NCBI GenBank assembly: GCA_949538655.1
Contig: CATISE010000148.1
Span: 1-25,002 of the forward strand
From: Marine Group II euryarchaeote MED-G33
GTDB lineage: Archaea > Thermoplasmatota > Poseidoniia > Poseidoniales > Thalassarchaeaceae
Length of the DNA: 25,002 nt
Reading direction: 5' to 3'
Position numbers and translations under genes: made by a program. Of the stretch, positions 22,621 through 25,002 are shown piece by piece (positions within the stretch are counted from its first letter, which is position 1; each line of letters starts with the position of its first letter). The notes below the pieces were generated by a model. The model was given only the letters and a program-made list of their open reading frames with translations. It was not told the DNA's origin and did not search any database.

Positions 22621-24189
22621 ATGGGCGAGATGATCTCTGATTGGCGCGCTCATGCTGAGGCCAGTGAATTGGCCAAATTGGTTGAACGATTACGGCCCGG
22701 AGAACTCGACCTTTGGCTCGACTCGGCAACGCCAAGATTGCCCGAAACCGTTCGGGTCAACCCCTGCCGTGAAGATGTCTCTTGGACTCAAGAAAAATTG
22801 CAACAGATGGGGGCGACCCCAATAGAATGGTTCACAGGATCAGGGGGTGCATACACGATGCCATGGGACAAATCAAAATGCCCCGACAAAAATATTCGAA
22901 AGCAGGTTCAAATCTTACACGCTACTGGCCGTATTACTCAGCAAGAAGCGGCATCGATGATGCCGGTTCAAGCTCTAGATGTACAACCTGGAATGCGTGT
23001 CCTAGACATGTGTGCTGCACCGGGCTCGAAATCGACTCAAATCGCAGAAAATCTATGTGGTGAAGGTTTGGTAGTGGTGAGTGAACCCAAACCTGGACGT
23101 GCGAATCATTTGGTATCGAATGTCCAGCGCGCTGGGCACCTGAACATGGTTGTTGTTCGGGAAGATGGGCGTAATTTTCCAAGGGTGGCCGAACCCGGGT
23201 TTGATCGCGTTCTCGTCGATGCCCCCTGTACCGGTAGCGGTACAACTCGGAAAAATACGGATGTCTGGTCCAAATGGAAACCGCTGCATGGAGAACAAAT
23301 GTCTCGGTTGCAAATGGCGATTCTATCGAGAGCAGCTTTACTCTTACGCCCGGGTGGAAAAATGGTTTACTCAACCTGTTCGGTCGATCCACAAGAAAAT
23401 GAGAATGTTGTAGAGAATATTCTGGAAAGATTTCCATGGTTGTCCTTAGTTGAAATCGATTCGAAGTCAACCTTCCCTGGATTGAAGACGCGACCCGGGA
23501 TGACGGAATTGACACACCCCTGCATCCGGGTTTGGAACGATGAGAATGACGGTTCTGGATTTTTCATTGCAATATTTACACAAACCGAACCAGATCATCT
23601 TTCTGCACGTGCTACACGATCTCATCCTCGTGATGAAGGAAAAGAACCAATTCCAATCGAGCCAAAACCACTGAGGAGCAATGATTTGAAAATGCCTGAT
23701 CAAAAAGACCTCGATTTGTTGGATGAATGGGGTGTGGATTCAGAAGGACTGGCAATGTGGAGAAGGGGGCAACATGTACACATCAGTAACATGGAAATTT
23801 TTGATTGGATGTGGAATGCACCACGTTTGACAGGGAAAAATCAACTCTATCCAGGGGGTCACTGGCAACCAGTTTTGGTGTTGCAAGCAGGACAACCTGT
23901 TTGGAAAGTTCGGAACGAGCACAATCGTTTGGTCTCAGCTGGATTACATGGTATGGCCCATCGGGTTGGAAACCATAGAATCGAAATTGATGGTGAGTTG
24001 GCTCAAAGTTTGTTGGCTGGTGAAGAGCCAGGGCGGTCCACTCTAGGTTCTGAATTTCAACAGATTCGCGATGGTGGTGTTCTACTCGTGCATGATGGTC
24101 ATTTTCTTCCGGCTTGGATTGCAGGAAGGCTCAGTCTGATGATGAATGATTCGGACAAACAAATGATTCGTTGGAAACTGAACCTTTAG
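22621..24189 (+). CDS. RNA 5-methylcytosine methyltransferase (NSUN/Trm4-like)
   Basis: A 522-residue SAM-dependent RmsB/NOL1/NOP2/sun enzyme that methylates C5 of cytosine in tRNA or rRNA. It shows RVNPCR (45-50), MRVLDMCAAPGSKSTQIAE (motif I, SAM binding, 125-143), FDRVLVDAPCTGSGTTRKN (motif IV, releasing cysteine C203) and GGKMVYSTCSVDPQENENVV (motif VI, nucleophile C253). Both catalytic cysteines are present. PCTGSGTTRKN and GFFIAIF resemble the eukaryotic NSUN2/Trm4 branch. Residues about 360-522 form an extra C-terminal region (HVHISNMEIFDWMW, KVRNEHNRLVSAGLHGMAHR) that looks like a tRNA-binding PUA-type extension as in NSUN2. ATG 22621 is chosen because an upstream extension to 22528 overlaps the divergent gene; ATG 22630 is possible. 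Confidence 0.93.
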   Translation: MGEMISDWRAHAEASELAKLVERLRPGELDLWLDSATPRLPETVRVNPCREDVSWTQEKLQQMGATPIEWFTGSGGAYTMPWDKSKCPDKNIRKQVQILHATGRITQQEAASMMPVQALDVQPGMRVLDMCAAPGSKSTQIAENLCGEGLVVVSEPKPGRANHLVSNVQRAGHLNMVVVREDGRNFPRVAEPGFDRVLVDAPCTGSGTTRKNTDVWSKWKPLHGEQMSRLQMAILSRAALLLRPGGKMVYSTCSVDPQENENVVENILERFPWLSLVEIDSKSTFPGLKTRPGMTELTHPCIRVWNDENDGSGFFIAIFTQTEPDHLSARATRSHPRDEGKEPIPIEPKPLRSNDLKMPDQKDLDLLDEWGVDSEGLAMWRRGQHVHISNMEIFDWMWNAPRLTGKNQLYPGGHWQPVLVLQAGQPVWKVRNEHNRLVSAGLHGMAHRVGNHRIEIDGELAQSLLAGEEPGRSTLGSEFQQIRDGGVLLVHDGHFLPAWIAGRLSLMMNDSDKQMIRWKLNL

Positions 24190-24226
24190 TCACGACATTC
24201 ATGCGCCATCGATTATTCCGTGAAGC

Positions 24227-25002
24227 ATGGACGAAGATGAAGTGGGTTCTTGGGCCCCCATCTTTGTCGCAATCATACTCCTGTCATTATCGGCGTGGGG
24301 TTTGTGGTTTATTCCAGAAGATCAGCAGACTCTAGAAGCCAATTCTGGAGAATACATTCCCCGCTTTGTCGAACATTTTCCATTGGATACAGATGATGAC
24401 ATCCCGAATGATGGGGTCATCCGAATGTCTTGGCATCCTGAAGAGAGTGATTTAGGTTCTTTCAAAACCAATGATCGATATGTGGAACTCGGTGAGAATT
24501 CAATCGTAGATCACACCTCAGAACCATCATCTGCGTTGCTACACACCTCAGTTCAGTGGTCTACTGAATCAAGCCTCAATATCACGGTTGAGGTCAATCT
24601 GACGACTGAAATAGAAAATGGTATTCTGCGTCTAATCGTAATCGAAGATGAGATTGAGATGTTTGGTCGGACGCCAAACCAAAACGCCGTTGTCCGCCTA
24701 TACGACCCCACTCCTATTGGCGAGGGGAATGGTACTATTCATCGAGAATTGGAACTTGGAAATGGTTTGAGTATCGATGATGCACATCGACTTCAATTGA
24801 TTGTGCTGTTATCTGATATGATGACCGAACAGAATCATGCTTTACTCGCCATGTCTGTACCAATTGCAGACAATGGGCCCACTGAAACAGGACATCGTGT
24901 TTCAACGCTAATGGGGTTGGGTTTCATCATCCTCAGTTTGGGTGCAATCGTCCGCGCTGAATGGAAACGTGAAGTGATGTTGCCCAAATTACGCGGTGGA
25001 CG
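24227..25002 (+). CDS. Membrane-anchored extracytoplasmic protein, cut by the window edge
   Basis: An open frame of 258 codons, continuing past the end of the window, translated directly from the sequence. MDEDEVGSWAPIFVAIILLS begins it, with a membrane helix at about 10-28, followed by an extracytoplasmic-looking region of about 190 residues (NDGVIRMSWHPEESDLGSF, SLNITVEVNLTT, VVRLYDPTPIGEG) rich in D, E, S and T with N-glycosylation sequons. A second helix (GLGFIILSLGAIV) is followed by basic residues WKREVMLPKLR. No family is recognised. It starts 37 bases after the RNA methyltransferase stop. Confidence 0.75.
   Translation, partial: MDEDEVGSWAPIFVAIILLSLSAWGLWFIPEDQQTLEANSGEYIPRFVEHFPLDTDDDIPNDGVIRMSWHPEESDLGSFKTNDRYVELGENSIVDHTSEPSSALLHTSVQWSTESSLNITVEVNLTTEIENGILRLIVIEDEIEMFGRTPNQNAVVRLYDPTPIGEGNGTIHRELELGNGLSIDDAHRLQLIVLLSDMMTEQNHALLAMSVPIADNGPTETGHRVSTLMGLGFIILSLGAIVRAEWKREVMLPKLRGG

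Noticed and set aside
22934..23515. 193-codon open frame on the minus strand
   Set aside because: It is a mirror of the methyltransferase gene, opposite its catalytic motifs, with no recognisable domain.

Overview
The window looks like part of the chromosome of a planktonic, Marine Group II-type archaeon (Candidatus Poseidoniales, Thermoplasmatota). The archaeal assignment is firm: it carries ribosomal protein S8e, SRP19, Sec61-beta, an archaeal family-B DNA polymerase, a XerA-type recombinase and an archaeal PUA-domain protein. The finer placement is inference. It rests on the mix of these genes with bacterial-type ones (cold-shock protein, glutathione transferase, bleomycin hydrolase, ParA) and on many PKD, acidic and single-pass surface proteins. 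Gene density is very high. No gap between genes exceeds about 160 bases, several convergent pairs abut stop to stop, and I saw no tRNA, rRNA, CRISPR array or insertion sequence.

Layout. 1-3.9 kb: a PKD lipoprotein downstream of a complete proofreading DNA polymerase B. 4.0-6.0 kb: branched-chain aminotransferase, a glutathione transferase-like protein and a small DUF2892 membrane protein. 6.0-8.9 kb: S8e and SRP19, a double-ACT protein, an FAH-family hydrolase, an MCT-1/Tma20-like PUA protein and a cold-shock protein. 9.0-10.9 kb: a surface protein and a bleomycin hydrolase-type aminopeptidase.

10.9-19.7 kb is the most interesting block. A minus-strand cluster reads: proline-rich two-pass membrane protein, SAP-domain single-pass membrane protein, ParA ATPase, a small protein starting with a ParB-like ParA-stimulating peptide but lacking the rest of ParB, and an esterase. 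A divergent RimK ligase fused to a TrkA-C-like domain follows, then XerA, then a helix-hairpin-helix protein with a histone H1-like tail. I propose, as inference, that the ParA cluster is an undescribed archaeal chromosome-segregation or nucleoid-to-membrane tethering system. XerA and the H1-like protein make the neighbourhood rich in chromosome-maintenance functions.

19.7-25.0 kb: an unrecognised acidic protein, Sec61-beta, a small unrecognised protein, an unrecognised polytopic membrane protein, an NSUN/Trm4-like RNA m5C methyltransferase and a membrane protein cut by the window edge.

A second signal crosses gene families. Five start codons (S8e, SRP19, pepC-like, SAP gene and the 21.3 kb gene) have a 6-9 bp inverted repeat with a 3-base loop ending 1-4 bases before the start. 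In four of them the likely Shine-Dalgarno sequence lies in the loop or 3' arm, which suggests ribosome-site-sequestering hairpins. Several convergent gene pairs also have inverted repeats centred on their abutting stop codons.
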